Of a stretch of DNA of 49,348 nt, positions 28,735 to 36,930 are shown one piece after another. Made by a program: the position numbers and the translations under genes. The DNA lies in contig NZ_JAHQZU010000016.1 in assembly GCF_019061185.1 (NCBI RefSeq), forward strand, positions 1-49,348. The letters run 5' to 3'. The notes beneath the pieces were generated by a model, which saw only the letters and a program-made list of their open reading frames with translations, did no database searches and was not told where the DNA came from. Positions within the stretch are counted from its first letter, which is position 1; each line of letters starts with the position of its first letter. This DNA is from Paracoccus sp. Z118 (GTDB lineage: Bacteria; Pseudomonadota; Alphaproteobacteria; Rhodobacterales; Rhodobacteraceae).

Positions 28735-29454
28735 ATGATCCTCTATCCCGCCATCGACCTGAAGGATGGCGCCTGCGTGCGCCTGCTGCGCGGCGACATG
28801 AACGCGGCGACCGTGTTCGGCACCGATCCGGCCGCGCAGGCGCGCAGCTTTGCCGCGGCCGGGGCGCAATGGCTGCATCTGGTGGACCTCAACGGCGCCT
28901 TCGCCGGCCGCCCGGTGAACGGCGGGGCCGTCGAGGCGATCCTGTCGGCGGTGGAAATCCCCGTCCAGCTTGGCGGCGGCATCCGCGACATGGCGACGAT
29001 CGAAGCCTGGCTTGCGCGCGGCGTGGCCCGCGTTATCCTCGGCACCGTCGCGGTCGAGCAGCCCGACCTGGTGGCCGAGGCCGCCGCCGCCTTTCCGGGC
29101 CGTGTCGCCGTCGGCATCGACGCCCGCGGCGGCCGGGTGGCGACCCGCGGCTGGGCCGAGGAGACCGAGGTGAAAGCCACCGACCTCGCCCGCCGGTTCG
29201 AGGACGCGGGCGTCGCCGCCATCATCTATACCGACATCGACCGCGACGGGGCGATGGAAGGGCCGAATATCCTGGCGACCGAGGCGCTCGCGCGGGCGGT
29301 CACGATCCCGGTGATCGCCTCGGGCGGCGTCTCGTCGCTCAGCGACCTGATCGCGCTGCGCGACACCGGCGCGATCGCCGGGGCGATCTCGGGCCGCGCC
29401 CTTTATGACGGGGCGCTGGACCTGAAAGAGGCGCTGGCGGCGCTTCGGGCATGA
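28735..29454 (+). CDS. hisA: Phosphoribosylformimino-5-aminoimidazole carboxamide ribotide isomerase
   Basis: HisA performs the Amadori-type isomerisation of ProFAR in histidine synthesis. The 239-residue TIM barrel starts [12 protein letters not shown], with the catalytic D8; the second catalytic Asp lies in [16 protein letters not shown]. Phosphate-binding loops are LGGGIRD and ASGGVSS. The ATG at 28735 gives the family's standard start. Other his genes are not adjacent in this window. Confidence 0.97.
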   Translation: MILYPAIDLKDGACVRLLRGDMNAATVFGTDPAAQARSFAAAGAQWLHLVDLNGAFAGRPVNGGAVEAILSAVEIPVQLGGGIRDMATIEAWLARGVARVILGTVAVEQPDLVAEAAAAFPGRVAVGIDARGGRVATRGWAEETEVKATDLARRFEDAGVAAIIYTDIDRDGAMEGPNILATEALARAVTIPVIASGGVSSLSDLIALRDTGAIAGAISGRALYDGALDLKEALAALRA

Positions 29455-29548
29455 CGGCGCGGGCCGGGCGCATGAGGGCCTGCCGCCCGGCTCGAGGCGC
29501 GTCCTTGCCACGCCTCCACCTGACGTTGCGGGACGCCCCGCGCGTCGC

Positions 29549-29577
29549 TTGCCATCACCCGCGCGCCTGACTAGTAA
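29549..29577 (+). promoter_or_regulatory. Candidate promoter for secG
   Basis: TTGCCA (29549-29554) and TAGTAA (29572-29577) are separated by exactly 17 bases and end 27 bases before the secG start. The spacing and hexamers fit a housekeeping sigma-70 promoter. Confidence 0.45.
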
Positions 29578-29604
29578 GGCGCGTCCCGCGAGAAAGGCCA
29601 TTCC

Positions 29605-30201
29605 GTGCAGAACGTCGTCCTTACTGTGCATCTGATCCTCGCCCTGCTGCTGATCGGCGTGGTGCTGCTGCAACGGTCCGAAGGGGGCGGGCTGGGACTC
29701 GGTGGCGGAGGCGGCGGCGGGGGCGTGATGACCGGGCGTCAGGCGGCCAACGCGCTGACGCGGGCCACCTGGCTGCTGGCGGGCGCGTTCCTCGTCACCT
29801 CGATCGCACTGACCGTCATCGCCGCGCGAAACTCGGCGGGCGCCTCGATCATGGACCGTATCTCGCCCGCACCGGGCGGGCAGGCCGACGCGCCCGCTGG
29901 CGTGCCGTCGCTGCCCGACTATGCCCCGCCGCCCGGCGTGGGCCAGCCGATCCTGCCGCCCGGCGCGACCGGCCCGGCAATTCCCGGCACGGCGCTTCCG
30001 GCGTCCGATACCTCGGCCCCGCTGCCGGTGCTGCCCGGCACTGCAATCACGCCGCCCGCACCCGCTCCGGCAACCGAGGTGGAAGCCCCGGCCGCCGCCA
30101 ACGGCGCGGTCCGCGTGCCGATGGGCGAGACCGCACCCGACGCGCCCGAGGGCGCGCGCACCATCCGCGTTCCGCTGACCGAACCGGCAAGCACGAACTG
30201 A
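29605..30201 (+). CDS. secG: Preprotein translocase subunit SecG with long Pro/Ala-rich tail
   Basis: SecG is the small stimulatory subunit of the SecYEG channel in the inner membrane. The start is a GTG at 29605 behind AGAAAGG. Residues 3-21 are the first membrane helix, followed by the family's LLQRSEGGGLGLGGG loop and an eight-glycine run, and the second helix is at about 52-72. The remaining 125 residues are Pro/Ala-rich and lack obvious structure. SecG proteins are usually about 75-120 residues, so at 198 this tail is unusually long. By known SecG topology it would face the periplasm. Confidence 0.92.
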   Translation: MQNVVLTVHLILALLLIGVVLLQRSEGGGLGLGGGGGGGGVMTGRQAANALTRATWLLAGAFLVTSIALTVIAARNSAGASIMDRISPAPGGQADAPAGVPSLPDYAPPPGVGQPILPPGATGPAIPGTALPASDTSAPLPVLPGTAITPPAPAPATEVEAPAAANGAVRVPMGETAPDAPEGARTIRVPLTEPASTN

Positions 30202-30216
30202 CAACCACCATCAGGG

Positions 30217-30232
30217 GGCGCCATCCGGCGCC
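30217..30232 (+). terminator. Weak terminator-like hairpin after secG
   Basis: GGCGCC, a four-base loop and GGCGCC form a short GC stem 15 bases after the secG stop. A short T-containing stretch follows a few bases later. Termination before pyrG is possible but uncertain. Confidence 0.35.
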
Positions 30233-30349
30233 GCCACTCTTTGTCGCGGTCCGTTGCGGGCTGGCGGAGAATCGGGTATTGCCCGACTCCCGTGATGCGG
30301 GTCGCATGGACCGCGCGCATCGACTGCAGGAAACATCACGGGGGCCCGC

Positions 30350-31996
30350 ATGGCGCGTTACATCTTCATCACCGGCGGCGTCGTGTCCTCGCTTGGCAAG
30401 GGCCTTGCCTCGGCCGCGCTGGGGGCGCTGCTTCAGGCGCGGGGCTACACCGTGCGGCTGCGCAAGCTCGACCCCTATCTGAACGTCGATCCCGGCACGA
30501 TGTCGCCGTTTGAACATGGCGAGGTGTTCGTCACCGACGACGGCGCGGAAACCGACCTCGACCTCGGCCATTACGAACGCTTCACCGGCGTCTCGGCCCG
30601 CAGCACCGACACCGTCAGCGCCGGCCGCATCTATTCCAACGTGCTGGAAAAGGAACGCCGCGGCGAATATCTCGGAAAAACCATCCAAGTGGTCCCCCAC
30701 GTCACCAACGAGATCAAGGACTTCCTCTCCATCGGCGAGGACGAGGTGGACTTCCAGCTCTGCGAGATCGGCGGCACCGTGGGCGACATCGAGGGGCTGC
30801 CCTTCTTCGAGGCGATCCGCCAGTTCAGTCAGGACCGCCCACGCGGCCAGTGCATCCTGGTGCACCTGACGCTGCTGCCGTATCTGGCTGCGAGCGGAGA
30901 ATTGAAGACCAAGCCGACGCAGCATTCGGTCAAGGAACTGCGGTCCATCGGGCTTCAGCCGGACGTGCTGGTCTGCCGCTCGGAACATCCCATCCCCGAC
31001 CGCGAGCGGGCCAAGATCGCGCTGTTCTGCAACGTGCGTCCCGACGCCGTGATCCCCGCCTATGACCTCAAGTCGATCTACGAGGCGCCGCTGGCATATC
31101 ACCGCGCCGGGCTGGACCGGGCCGTTCTGGACGCCTTCCAGATCAGCCCCGCCCCGCGCCCCGACCTGCGCCGGTGGGACGACGTGATGGACCGCCTGAC
31201 CAATGCCGAGGGCGAGGTGAAGATCGCCATCGTCGGCAAATACACGCAGCTCGAGGACGCCTACAAATCCATCGCGGAGGCGCTGACGCATGGCGGGATG
31301 GCCAACCGCGTCCGCGTGCGCCCCGAATGGATCGACGCCGAGAAGCTGGAAAAGCCCGAGGGCACGCACCTGCTCGACGGCTATCACGGCATCATCGTCC
31401 CCGGCGGCTTCGGCGAGCGCGGGACCGAAGGCATGATCGCGGCGGCGAGATACGCGCGCGAGCGCGAGGTGCCGTATTTCGGCATCTGCCTCGGGATGCA
31501 GATGGCCGTGGTCGAGGCGGCCCGGAACCTCGCCGGCATCCCCGACGCCGGGTCCGAGGAGTTCGATCACGAGGCGGGCGAGGCCCGGTTCACGCCGGTC
31601 GTTTATCACCTCAAGGAATGGGTGCAGGGCAACCACCGGGTCGAGCGAAAGATCACCGACGACAAGGGCGGCACGATGCGGCTTGGCGCCTATACCGCCT
31701 GCCTCGCCCCCGGCTCGAAGATCAGCGAGATCTATGACGGCGCGACCGAGATGGAGGACCGCCACCGTCACCGCTATGAGATCGACGCCGCCTATCGCGA
31801 CCAGCTGGAGGAGGCGGGGCTGTGGTTTTCCGGCATGTCGCCGGATGGGCGTCTGCCGGAAGTGGTCGAGGTCCGCGACCATCCGTGGTTCATCGGCGTG
31901 CAGTCGCACCCGGAACTGAAGTCGAAGCCCTTCGAGCCGGCCCCGCTGTTCCGCGACTTCGTGCGCGCGGCGAAGGAGCTGGAGCGGATGGTCTGA
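30350..31996 (+). CDS. pyrG: CTP synthase
   Basis: PyrG aminates UTP to CTP with glutamine and ATP. The 548-residue protein has the N-terminal synthetase domain ([17 protein letters not shown]-loop region, [15 protein letters not shown]) and a class I glutamine amidotransferase domain. The glutaminase triad is C380 in GICLGMQ with H520 and E522 in SHPEL. Its length is normal. The gene follows secG after a 148-base gap, and probably has its own promoter. Confidence 0.98.
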   Translation: MARYIFITGGVVSSLGKGLASAALGALLQARGYTVRLRKLDPYLNVDPGTMSPFEHGEVFVTDDGAETDLDLGHYERFTGVSARSTDTVSAGRIYSNVLEKERRGEYLGKTIQVVPHVTNEIKDFLSIGEDEVDFQLCEIGGTVGDIEGLPFFEAIRQFSQDRPRGQCILVHLTLLPYLAASGELKTKPTQHSVKELRSIGLQPDVLVCRSEHPIPDRERAKIALFCNVRPDAVIPAYDLKSIYEAPLAYHRAGLDRAVLDAFQISPAPRPDLRRWDDVMDRLTNAEGEVKIAIVGKYTQLEDAYKSIAEALTHGGMANRVRVRPEWIDAEKLEKPEGTHLLDGYHGIIVPGGFGERGTEGMIAAARYAREREVPYFGICLGMQMAVVEAARNLAGIPDAGSEEFDHEAGEARFTPVVYHLKEWVQGNHRVERKITDDKGGTMRLGAYTACLAPGSKISEIYDGATEMEDRHRHRYEIDAAYRDQLEEAGLWFSGMSPDGRLPEVVEVRDHPWFIGVQSHPELKSKPFEPAPLFRDFVRAAKELERMV

Positions 31997-32019
31997 AGGC
32001 GCCGGTCGGTGCCTGAGAA

Positions 32020-32046
32020 GTGGGGCGTGGGAATCACGCACCCCAC
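32020..32046. terminator. Hairpin between convergent pyrG and aroB
   Basis: GTGGGG plus CGTG on the left pairs with CACG and CCCCAC on the right, with a two-base bulge and a five-base loop. It begins 24 bases past the pyrG stop. There is no T-run, so it may be a factor-assisted or processing structure. Confidence 0.4.
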
Positions 32047-32184
32047 CGGGCAAAGCCTCAATGCTCAGGCTGACCCGCGCTCGCCGGTGTAAAAATCCCA
32101 TCTCCTGCCTGCGCAGGGCGTAGATGTCGGACGGGGAACACTCCCCCAGGATGCGTGCCCCCACGCACCGGCAAACCGGGCTGC

Positions 32185-33285
32185 TCAGCCGCCCAGCACC
32201 GCCCGCAGCGCCACCATATCCACCCGATCGGTGACGAACGCCTGCCCGATCCCGCGGGCGAGGATCATCCGCAGCCGCCCCTCCACCACCTTCTTGTCCT
32301 GCCCCATCAGCGCGATCAGCGCGTCGGCACCGAGCAGGTCGCCCGGAATGTCGGCCAGCCGCGAGGGCAGTCCCATCGCCGCGAAGTGGGCGGCGACGCG
32401 CGAGGGGTCTTCCTGCGGGGAAAGGCCCATGCGCGCCGACAGATCGAACGCCAACGTGCAGCCGATGGCGACCCCCTCGCCGTGCAGCAGCCGGGCGGAA
32501 TAACCCGTGGCGGATTCCAGCGCATGGCCGAAGGTGTGGCCGAGGTTCAGCAGCGCCCGGTCGCCCTGCTCGGTCTCGTCCCGCGCGACGATATCGGCCT
32601 TCATCGCCACCGAATGGGCGACGGCGTGCTGCAATGCGGCCCTGTCATCGCGCAGCCTGGGGCCGTTCTCCTCCAGCCAGGCAAAGAACGCCGCGTCCCC
32701 CAGCAGCCCGTATTTCGCGACCTCGCCGTAACCGGCGCGAAAATCGCGTTCGGGCAGGCTCGCCAGCACGTCGATATCGGCCAGCACGACGCTCGGCTGG
32801 TGGAACGCGCCGATCAGGTTCTTGCCCTGAGGAGAGTTGATCCCCGTTTTGCCGCCGACCGAGCTGTCCACCTGCGCCAGCAGGGTCGTGGGCAACTGCG
32901 CGAAGCGCACGCCCCGCCGCAGGATCGCCGCCGCGAAGCCCGCGAGATCGCCGATGACCCCGCCGCCCAGTGCGACGATCAGATCGCCGCGCTCGACCTT
33001 CTGCGCGATCAGCCATTCCACCGTGCGGCCAAGCTCCGCCCACGACTTCGTCGCCTCACCGGCCGGCAGAGCAAGCGCCGCCGCTTCGATCCCCGCGGCC
33101 GCCAGCGCCGCCGTCAGCGCCGGCAGATGCAGCGCGGCGACGGTCTCGTCGGTGACGATGGCCACGCGCGGGCGTTTGAGCAGCGGCGCGAGATGCGCGC
33201 CCGCATCCGCGATCAGGCCTGGGCCGATGCGGACGTCGTAGGAACGCTCACCCAGGGCGACGGGAACGGTCTGGATGGTGGTCAT
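32185..33285 (-). CDS. aroB: 3-dehydroquinate synthase
   Basis: AroB cyclises DAHP to 3-dehydroquinate in the shikimate pathway, using NAD and a divalent metal. The 366-residue protein shows GGGVIGDLAGFAAA (NAD-binding), LPTTLLAQVDSSVGGKTGIN, the metal-ligand Glu in FRAGYGEVAKYG, and the ligand histidines in NLGHTFGHALE and LHGEGVAIG. Its ATG at 33285 overlaps the aroK stop by four bases (ATGA), a typical translationally coupled aroK-aroB pair. Confidence 0.97.
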   Translation of the reverse strand: MTTIQTVPVALGERSYDVRIGPGLIADAGAHLAPLLKRPRVAIVTDETVAALHLPALTAALAAAGIEAAALALPAGEATKSWAELGRTVEWLIAQKVERGDLIVALGGGVIGDLAGFAAAILRRGVRFAQLPTTLLAQVDSSVGGKTGINSPQGKNLIGAFHQPSVVLADIDVLASLPERDFRAGYGEVAKYGLLGDAAFFAWLEENGPRLRDDRAALQHAVAHSVAMKADIVARDETEQGDRALLNLGHTFGHALESATGYSARLLHGEGVAIGCTLAFDLSARMGLSPQEDPSRVAAHFAAMGLPSRLADIPGDLLGADALIALMGQDKKVVEGRLRMILARGIGQAFVTDRVDMVALRAVLGG

Positions 33286-33818
33286 GCGGGCTCCAGCAGG
33301 TCGGGGCGGGTGGACTTGATGGCCGCGGTGACGCGGTCGGCGGTGGCCGCGATGGTGTCCTCGCGGGCGACATCCACGACGATGTCGGCGGTGGCATAGA
33401 CGGGCATCCGCTCGGCCAGCAGGCGTTCCAGCGTGCCGCGCGGGTCGGGGGTCTGCAGCAGCGGGCGGGTGGTGCGGGCCTTCACCCGCCGCCACAGCGT
33501 CTCGAGATCGCAGTTGAGCCACAGCGCCGCGCCCGAGCGATGGATCAGATGGCGATTGCGCGGCTGGATCCACGCGCCGCCCCCGGTCGCCACGATGCGC
33601 GGCCCGGCGGCAAGCAGCCGGTCCAGCACCTCGGTCTCGCGGTCGCGGAAGAACGCCTCGCCATCGCGGGCGAAGATTTCCGACACGGACATGGCGGCGG
33701 CGGCCTCGATCTCGGCGTCCGAATCGACGAATTGCCGGCCGAGGCGGCGACCGAGTTCGGTCCCGACGGCGGTCTTGCCGGCCCCCATCATGCCGATCAG
33801 AACGATATTCCTGCCCAT
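33282..33818 (-). CDS. aroK: Shikimate kinase
   Basis: AroK phosphorylates shikimate at the 3-hydroxyl. The 178-residue P-loop kinase begins MGRNIVLIGMMGAGKT, with the Walker A motif at residues 9-16 (K15, T16). FVDSDAEIE carries the Walker B-like Asp, and VATGGGAW is the shikimate-binding loop. R118-TRPLL belongs to the lid. The start at 33818 is preferred because it places the P-loop at the usual distance from the N-terminus. It is promoter-proximal to aroB and divergent from the small membrane protein gene at 33969. Confidence 0.95.
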   Translation of the reverse strand: MGRNIVLIGMMGAGKTAVGTELGRRLGRQFVDSDAEIEAAAAMSVSEIFARDGEAFFRDRETEVLDRLLAAGPRIVATGGGAWIQPRNRHLIHRSGAALWLNCDLETLWRRVKARTTRPLLQTPDPRGTLERLLAERMPVYATADIVVDVAREDTIAATADRVTAAIKSTRPDLLEPA

Positions 33819-33968
33819 CCTTCGCGTCCTGCCATTCCCGTTCCAGCTGTGCTTCGCGGCATTTTCATGCCGGTTACGGTCAATGGCGTGATCTTGCCGG
33901 AAATTCCATCTATAATTCCGCCGAGCCGGCGGGCAGACCGGCGCACAAGCAATGATGAGGCGAACGAG

Positions 33969-34202
33969 ATGCGGCTTTTGCGGCTGGTGGTGGTCCTGCT
34001 GATTCTGGCCCTGATCGGGCTGGCGGGCTACGCCTATTTCGGGGACATGGCGGCCGACCCGACCGAAATCCGGGTGCCGGTCCAGCTTGAACTGGGCGCC
34101 CCCGACCCCCAGGACGCGGCGGCGGTTCCGAACGTCGCCCCCGTCCCGTCCGCCGAAGCCGATGCCGACACCGCGGGCGAGTCTGCCGATGACCTGGACT
34201 GA
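33969..34202 (+). CDS. Small membrane-anchored protein of unknown function
   Basis: The 77-residue protein starts with one strong membrane segment (residues 3-24) with a basic MRLLR beginning. The rest is an acidic, Pro/Ala/Asp-rich segment ending SADDLD, probably on the periplasmic side. It overlaps the next gene by 14 bases, so the two are likely translated together. I do not recognise a named family; similar short genes are found in this position near xerD and aroK in related bacteria, as far as I recall. Confidence 0.65.
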   Translation: MRLLRLVVVLLILALIGLAGYAYFGDMAADPTEIRVPVQLELGAPDPQDAAAVPNVAPVPSAEADADTAGESADDLD

Positions 34203-35835
34203 TCGCCCCGCCACCGCCGGGCTGCGGGCGGGTCTGCTGGCGCTGGCCTGCGCCGCGCTGCCGGGCCTTTCGGCCGCGCAGGCGCCGCTGTCGGCGAATG
34301 ACTGGATCGCGGGCAATGCGCCGCCGCCGGATACGACCTCGGGCTGGCGCCCCTCGGACGGCGTGCCGCCCGACGCCGCCCGGCGCCGGCCGCCGTCTCG
34401 GGGGACGCTCGCCGCGCCGCCGGGCCAGCCCGCTGCGCCAGCGGCAGGCAGCCGCGCGCCCGTGGCTGAAAGCGCGGCCCCCTCGCCCATCACCGTGACG
34501 CGGCTCGGCCAGGGCAATGCCGATGCGGCGGGGCTGCAATCAGCGCGGGCGGCAGGGCTTCCCGCCGATCTGTGGAGCGGGATGACCGCCGACGAGATGG
34601 CGGCCCTGATCGCCGAAACCGACCCGCGCCTGCCCGCCATGCAGGCGCTGTTCCACCGCATCCTCAGCGCCCAGCTTGCCGTGCCCCCGCGCGAGAGCCT
34701 GCCCGAAGGCGGCCTGCTGCTGGCCCGCGTGGACCGGCTGATCGCGGCGGGCGACCTGCCCGGCGCGCGGGCGCTGCTGCAGGCGGCGGGCACGAACGAT
34801 CCGCAGCGATTCGCCCGCAGCTTCGATCTGGACCTGCTGGCGGGCGAGGAGCTGCGCTCCTGCGCCGATCTCGCGGCCCGGCCGGGGCTGGCGCGGGACA
34901 TGGCGACCCGCATCTACTGCCTCGCGCTGAACGGCGACTGGGCGGCGGCGGCGCTGAGCCTCGGCGGGGCCGAGCCGCTGGGGCTCGTGGACGCCCCCAC
35001 CGCCGCGCTGCTGGCCCGGTTCCTCGACGATGGCTACGCCGAGATCGAGGACGGCCTGCCCGACCCCGCCTCCGTCACCCCGCTGATCTTCGATCTGCAC
35101 GAGGCGGTGGGCCAGCCGCTCGCCACCGGCCCGCTGCCGCTGATCTACGCCTGGGCGGATATCACCCAGAACGGCGGCTGGAAGGCCCGGCTGGAGGCGG
35201 CCGAGCGGCTCGCCCGCGCGGGCGTCCTGCCGCCGGCGCAGCTCGCTTCGATCCATACCGAGCAGAAGCCCGCCGCGTCGGGCGGCGTCTGGGACCGGGC
35301 GGCGGCGCTTCAGGCGCTGGCCGCCGCGCTGGAATCGGGCGATCCGGCAGCGCTGGATACGGCCCTGCCCGAGGCCCTGCGCCAGTTCTCGGCGGCGGGG
35401 CTTGCGCCTGCGCTGGCCGACATGATCGCCGGGCGCCTGCCCGAGCGTCCCGCCGCCGGCCCGGCAGGCGATGCCGCCGTCACGCTGCGGCTGCTGGCCG
35501 GGCTGCCGGTCACGCCGGCCGAGGATGCGCCCGAAAGCCTGCGCTGGACCGCCAGCCTTGCCGCAGGCGCGCAAGCCGCGCCGCCGGGCAGCGACCCGCA
35601 GAACCGCGCCGCCCGACTGGGCGAGGCGCTCGCCGCCGCCGAATCCCCTTCGGACGCGCCGGTCGGCCGGGCGCTGCTGGAGGCCATCGCCGATGTCGAT
35701 GCGGGGCTCGACGGCGACATGGACCGTGCCGCGCGGGGGCTGCGGACCCTGCGGGCGCTGGGTCACGCCGATGCCGCCGGGCAGGCCGCGGTCGAGCTGA
35801 TGCTGCTGCCCGAACTGCCGCGGGGCGCGCCGTGA
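34189..35835 (+). CDS. Large secreted or periplasmic protein of unknown function
   Basis: This 548-residue protein begins with a signal peptide (hydrophobic GLLALACAALPGLSAAQA, cleavage near AQA). A Pro-rich low-complexity segment covers about residues 40-105. The rest is Ala/Leu-rich and predicted all-helical, resembling repeat scaffolds, with a single clear Cys pair (SCADLAARPG and RIYCLAL). No catalytic motif is visible. It overlaps the small membrane protein upstream and ends 13 bases before the xerD start, so the three genes probably form one transcript. I do not recognise the family. Confidence 0.8.
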   Translation: MTWTDRPATAGLRAGLLALACAALPGLSAAQAPLSANDWIAGNAPPPDTTSGWRPSDGVPPDAARRRPPSRGTLAAPPGQPAAPAAGSRAPVAESAAPSPITVTRLGQGNADAAGLQSARAAGLPADLWSGMTADEMAALIAETDPRLPAMQALFHRILSAQLAVPPRESLPEGGLLLARVDRLIAAGDLPGARALLQAAGTNDPQRFARSFDLDLLAGEELRSCADLAARPGLARDMATRIYCLALNGDWAAAALSLGGAEPLGLVDAPTAALLARFLDDGYAEIEDGLPDPASVTPLIFDLHEAVGQPLATGPLPLIYAWADITQNGGWKARLEAAERLARAGVLPPAQLASIHTEQKPAASGGVWDRAAALQALAAALESGDPAALDTALPEALRQFSAAGLAPALADMIAGRLPERPAAGPAGDAAVTLRLLAGLPVTPAEDAPESLRWTASLAAGAQAAPPGSDPQNRAARLGEALAAAESPSDAPVGRALLEAIADVDAGLDGDMDRAARGLRTLRALGHADAAGQAAVELMLLPELPRGAP

Positions 35836-35848
35836 GCGCCCTGCTTCC

Positions 35849-36805
35849 ATGACCGGACAGGCGGCCATGGCGGATCTGCGGCGGATCGGCGCGTTCCTCG
35901 ACGCGCAGGCCGCCGATGCGGGCGCAGCGCGGAACACGATCCTCGCCTATGGCCGCGACCTGCGCGATTTCGCCGAGTGGCTGTCCCGGCGCGGGCTGAC
36001 CATTCCCGCCGTGCCGCGCGAGGGGATCGAGGGCTACCTGTCCCATTGCGACTCCATCGGCCTCGCGCGCGCGACACGGGCGCGGCGGCTGTCGTCGATC
36101 CGCCAGCTTTTCCGCTTCGCGCTGGAGGAGGGCTGGCGGCAGGACGACCCCGCCATCCGCATCAGCGGCCCCGGCCGGGCGCGGCGCCTGCCGCGGACCC
36201 TCACGCAGACCGAGATGACCGCCCTGCTGGACGCCGCCGCCACGCTGGACCGCTCGCCCGAGGATGCGGCCCGGACGATCTGCGCGATGGAACTGCTCTA
36301 TGCCACCGGGCTGCGGGTGAGCGAGCTGGTGGGCTTGCCCGTCGATGCCTGCCGGGGCAATCCGCGCCTGCTGCTGGTGCGCGGCAAGGGCGGGAGGGAG
36401 CGGATGGTCCCCCTGACCCGCCCGGCGCAGCAGGCGCTGTCGCGCTGGCTGGAACTGCGCGACGGCGCGGATGCCGACACGCCGCTCGGCAGGCTGGTGC
36501 GCGGCAACGGCGCGCGCTGGCTGTTCCCGGCACGGGGCGCGGCGGGGCACATGACGCGGCAGGCGTTCCACGGGCTGCTGGGCCGCATCGCCGCCGCCGC
36601 CGGGCTGCCGCCTCAGCGGGTGACGCCCCATGTCATCCGCCACGCCTTCGCCACCCACCTGCTCGAAGGCGGGGCCGATCTGAGGTCGATCCAGACCCTG
36701 CTGGGCCACGCCGATCTGGGCACGACCGAGATCTATACCCATGTCCTCGATGAACGGAAACGCGAGCTGGTGCTGAAGCATCATCCGTTGGCGAGGGACG
36801 GCTGA
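35849..36805 (+). CDS. xerD: Site-specific tyrosine recombinase XerD
   Basis: The 318-residue recombinase resolves chromosome dimers at dif together with XerC. The N-terminal core-binding domain (about residues 10-95) is followed by the catalytic domain with R156 (ATGLRVSELV), K180 (VRGKGGRER), H261 and R264 (HVIRHAFATHLL), H287 (LLGHADL) and Y296 (TEIYTHV). All six catalytic residues are intact. XerC and XerD are hard to separate by eye; the neighbourhood next to aroK-aroB supports XerD. Confidence 0.9.
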   Translation: MTGQAAMADLRRIGAFLDAQAADAGAARNTILAYGRDLRDFAEWLSRRGLTIPAVPREGIEGYLSHCDSIGLARATRARRLSSIRQLFRFALEEGWRQDDPAIRISGPGRARRLPRTLTQTEMTALLDAAATLDRSPEDAARTICAMELLYATGLRVSELVGLPVDACRGNPRLLLVRGKGGRERMVPLTRPAQQALSRWLELRDGADADTPLGRLVRGNGARWLFPARGAAGHMTRQAFHGLLGRIAAAAGLPPQRVTPHVIRHAFATHLLEGGADLRSIQTLLGHADLGTTEIYTHVLDERKRELVLKHHPLARDG

Positions 36806-36930
36806 GCGGGGAGGGACGTCCGCGCCCGCAGAGCCGCGCCAAGCCGAAGCCGGGCGCGCATGTCTTGGCATCGGCACGGCCAGCCAGATTGTTGGCGCTT
36901 GAGCCGCGCGGCACGGGCTGCACCCCGACG

